The translations under genes and the position numbers were made by a program. This document shows, piece after piece, positions 5,156-7,037 of a DNA stretch of 7,037 bases. The stretch spans positions 1 to 7,037 of the forward strand of contig JAQVUB010000005.1 in NCBI GenBank assembly GCA_028699735.1, read 5' to 3'. Under the pieces are notes generated by a model. The model did no database searches. It was given only the letters and a program-made list of their open reading frames with translations, and was not told the origin of the DNA. How positions within the stretch are numbered: position 1 is the stretch's first letter; every line of letters starts with the position of its first letter. Origin of the DNA: Lentisphaeria bacterium. Its GTDB lineage: Bacteria; Verrucomicrobiota; Lentisphaeria; Oligosphaerales; Oligosphaeraceae.

Positions 5156-5857
5156 ATGTTTGATTCAGAAGAACAATTCAAATACAAAGAGCAGGAACTG
5201 GAAGACACTCTGCGCCTGAACGATCGCTTTTCAGCACGTTATTTTACCCTGCTTGAACGCTTTGCTGATTTACCGGCCTGCGAAGAACTGATCATGGCTC
5301 AGCTGAAAAATGAGTTTCCGGCCGAGTTTCTGGCCAGTCTGGAAGCCTGGGATGAAAAACCGGTTATGGACAATCCGGAAGATTTTGATGACAAAGCACT
5401 GAAGGATTCCAATCCCTGGGATGAGCAGAAAAGCGGTGATTTGCCTCCGGAGATGAAATTGCTTCGTCAGTTGGATTTGCGTGGTCGCAAGATTGCCGCG
5501 GCTTTATTTCAGGGTGTTTTTGACTGGTGCAATATTCAAGTGATTCTGCTGCCATCAGAACACGGATCCAATTCGGTACGGGTTCTGTTTTTTCTGAGCC
5601 GTTCGATGGGTTGCTTTAATGCTTCCATGGATGCATTAAGCAGTCATGAAATTCATTCAACCGTTGTTTTGTGCAAGCGGGTTGTGACCTACCTCAACCA
5701 GGTGATTGCCCTGCTATCGACGGTGGCACGGGAGGGGCCGTCGAATCTGAAAGATTTGTTGCTCAGTCGGGTGCAGCAGCTGAAAACCCTGTTGAGGGAG
5801 GTGGATGCGCAAATCAGCGACAGCCGGAATCTGGCCCGGATCGAGGGACATTTTTGA
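5156..5857 (+). CDS. Hypothetical protein, translationally coupled to an MlaE-like permease
   Basis: I do not recognise this 233-aa protein. It has no signal peptide or clear membrane segment and is probably cytoplasmic or peripheral. The N-terminal part (1-65) is charged and helical (EEQFKYKEQELEDTLRLNDR). It is followed by an acidic, proline- and aspartate-containing linker (66-100), a mixed middle part with a hydrophobic stretch VRVLFFLS (141-148), and a helical C-terminus (about 170-225) that could form a coiled coil around LLSRVQQLKTLLREVDAQI. Its stop overlaps the permease start by one base, which implies coordinated synthesis and perhaps a partnership in lipid transport; the partnership is inference. 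The ATG at 5156 is the first possible start, since a TGA lies in frame just upstream (5147-5149). It has no recognisable ribosome site because heptamer repeats run right up to it, so a start further inside is possible. Coding use looks normal for the region. Confidence 0.75.
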   Translation: MFDSEEQFKYKEQELEDTLRLNDRFSARYFTLLERFADLPACEELIMAQLKNEFPAEFLASLEAWDEKPVMDNPEDFDDKALKDSNPWDEQKSGDLPPEMKLLRQLDLRGRKIAAALFQGVFDWCNIQVILLPSEHGSNSVRVLFFLSRSMGCFNASMDALSSHEIHSTVVLCKRVVTYLNQVIALLSTVAREGPSNLKDLLLSRVQQLKTLLREVDAQISDSRNLARIEGHF

Positions 5858-5859
5858 TG
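5843..5859 (+). promoter_or_regulatory. Ribosome site and TGATG stop-start overlap coupling the last two genes
   Basis: GAGGGA (5843-5848) lies 8 nt before the ATG at 5857-5859. This ATG shares its A with the TGA stop (5855-5857) of the upstream gene. The arrangement is typical of translational coupling and decides the permease start. Confidence 0.65.
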
Positions 5860-7037
5860 AGCGGGTCTGATGCAGTCTCAGGGCAGGGGAAAGCCATCCA
5901 GGCGGAAGTGAGCATCTGTGCTGTGGATTCACAGGGGCGCTCGTTGCTCTATGAGGGCGGCAGGAAAGTGTGGCTTAACAAAGCAGATCACACGATTTCT
6001 GCTGAAAAGCCAGCCCGGGTCACGTTGTTTTTAACGGGAGACTGGCTTCAGGATCGTAAAAGACCCCAGCTCGGGAAATTGTTGCTGCCTTCCGGGCTGA
6101 TGACTCTTTCCGTCGATGGTTCCGGGATTGCCGCCTGGGATAGCTCTGTTCTGATTTATCTGCGCAGGCTGCAACGGCAATGCAGTGCCAAAAACATTGC
6201 CTGGGAACCCATCGGCCTGCCGGATGGTATGCGCAGGTTGCTGAACATTAGCAGTACGGGAATGCCACCCGATCCATCAGAACTGCCCCCGCTCCACGGC
6301 GGTTTTCTGCACAGGATCGGCACTTGTACTTGGGAGTTGCTGTCAACCACCTGGCAAATTCTTTCTTTCATTGGAGAGTTCACTCAGACTCTGGGCAAGT
6401 TCTTCTCTGGGCGAGCCCGTTTTCAGTGGCGGGATGTGATCACTCAGCTGGCGTCTGCCGGTCCGGCTGCTTTGGGCATCATTTCTCTCATTGGTTTTCT
6501 GATGGGGCTGATTCTGGCTTTTATCGGTGCGATTCCGTTGCAATGGTTTGCTGCGGAATCCTATGTTGCCAGTTTGATCGGAATTGGCATTCTGCGCCTG
6601 ATGGGGCCAGTGATGGTTGGGGTGGTGATGGCTGGACGAACTGGCGCAGCCTATGCGGCGGAACTGGGTACGATGCAGACCAATGAAGAGATTGACGCTT
6701 TCCAGACTCTGGGTATCCCCCCGATGGATTTTCTGGTCTTGCCTCGTTGCCTGGCACTGACGATGATGATGCCTTTTCTCTGCCTTTTTGCCGATTTGCT
6801 CGGCGTCCTTGGCGGGCTTCTGGTGGCGACGTATTATCTGAAGATCACCTGGCTTGATTACTATCAGACTCTTCTGCGTACCACTCGAATGGAGGATTTA
6901 CTGGTGGGTCTTTTTTCGTCCCTGGTTTTCGGTGTCCTGGTTTCACTCTGCGGCTGTTATCAAGGCATTTTTTGCGGGAGAAACGCTGAGGCAGTCGGAA
7001 AAGCGGCTACGGACGCGGTGGTCAACAGCATCATCTG
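5857..7037 (+). CDS. MlaE-family ABC transporter permease with N-terminal STAS-like domain (3' partial)
   Basis: The frame is open to the window edge and gives 393 residues; by comparison with the family probably only a few tens of residues are missing. Residues from about 190 onward are a clear MlaE permease: hydrophobic segments near 204-226, 237-258, 300-327 and 346-370, the family signature GRTGAAYAAELGT (260-272) followed by EEIDAFQTLGI (277-287) and the VLPR turn (294-297), and the C-terminal CYQGIF...AEAVGKAATDAVV block. MlaE permeases sit in the inner membrane and, with an MlaF ATPase and an MCE protein, move phospholipids between the inner and outer membranes. Before the permease is a STAS-like domain (about 50-130) with VDGSGIAAWDSSVLIYLRRL (86-105), as in fused STAS-MlaE proteins. 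Roughly 45 residues in front of that are unassigned. It overlaps the preceding gene by one base. Partner ATPase and MCE genes would be expected downstream, outside the window. Confidence 0.92.
   Translation, partial: MSGSDAVSGQGKAIQAEVSICAVDSQGRSLLYEGGRKVWLNKADHTISAEKPARVTLFLTGDWLQDRKRPQLGKLLLPSGLMTLSVDGSGIAAWDSSVLIYLRRLQRQCSAKNIAWEPIGLPDGMRRLLNISSTGMPPDPSELPPLHGGFLHRIGTCTWELLSTTWQILSFIGEFTQTLGKFFSGRARFQWRDVITQLASAGPAALGIISLIGFLMGLILAFIGAIPLQWFAAESYVASLIGIGILRLMGPVMVGVVMAGRTGAAYAAELGTMQTNEEIDAFQTLGIPPMDFLVLPRCLALTMMMPFLCLFADLLGVLGGLLVATYYLKITWLDYYQTLLRTTRMEDLLVGLFSSLVFGVLVSLCGCYQGIFCGRNAEAVGKAATDAVVNSII

Noticed and set aside
6324..6686. Plus-strand 120-aa ORF within the permease
   Set aside because: It is in another frame of the MlaE gene, whose frame carries the full family signature.

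Overview
The window carries six protein genes on both strands, in intergenic DNA rich in repeats. The organism is probably a Gram-negative (diderm) bacterium of moderate GC. The support for this is an MlaE-type lipid-transport permease, two Sec-exported proteins and a bacterial-type NADP-dependent isocitrate dehydrogenase. The many dispersed repeats, including the AACCACGAAAGGCACGAAA type, resemble those of environmental bacteria such as the PVC group (Lentisphaerota, Kiritimatiellota). That placement is a low-confidence impression, because no taxonomic marker is present.

Left end (1-286): an array of 22 copies of an 11-bp unit in two one-base variants, followed by a short cluster of 7-bp CAACTGN repeats that overlaps the stop codon of the first gene. 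Minus-strand block (284 to about 3567): a likely promoter at 3540-3567 reads leftward into two paralogous exported proteins of unknown function (3484-2606, then 2522-1422). A 237-bp inverted-repeat element resembling a MITE follows (1420-1184), and then a LOG-family Rossmann-fold protein (1123-284). All three genes point the same way, but the inverted-repeat element could separate the last one transcriptionally.

Intergenic divide (3485-3872): 388 bp between the divergent blocks. It holds the minus-strand promoter, a 127-bp near-perfect hairpin with 48-bp arms, and an 18-bp dyad just upstream of icd. The hairpin arms begin with a sequence related to part of the 237-bp element's arms, so the two elements probably belong to one repeat family.

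Plus-strand block (3873-7037): icd, a complete NADP-type isocitrate dehydrogenase of the TCA cycle with its catalytic and cofactor residues intact. Next come a 53-bp gap ending in a run of heptamer repeats, a 233-aa protein of unknown function, and an MlaE-like ABC permease with an N-terminal STAS-like domain. The permease start overlaps the preceding stop by one base (TGATG) and the gene runs off the right edge. The unknown protein and the permease are probably translationally coupled, and an ATPase (MlaF-like) and an MCE protein (MlaD-like) would be expected just beyond the window.

The items most worth a second look are the paired exported paralogues with a shared core motif, the two related inverted-repeat elements, the heptamer repeat that abuts a start codon where no Shine-Dalgarno is visible, and the uncharacterised partner of the lipid-transport permease. 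I saw no tRNA, rRNA, CRISPR array, transposase or defence gene.
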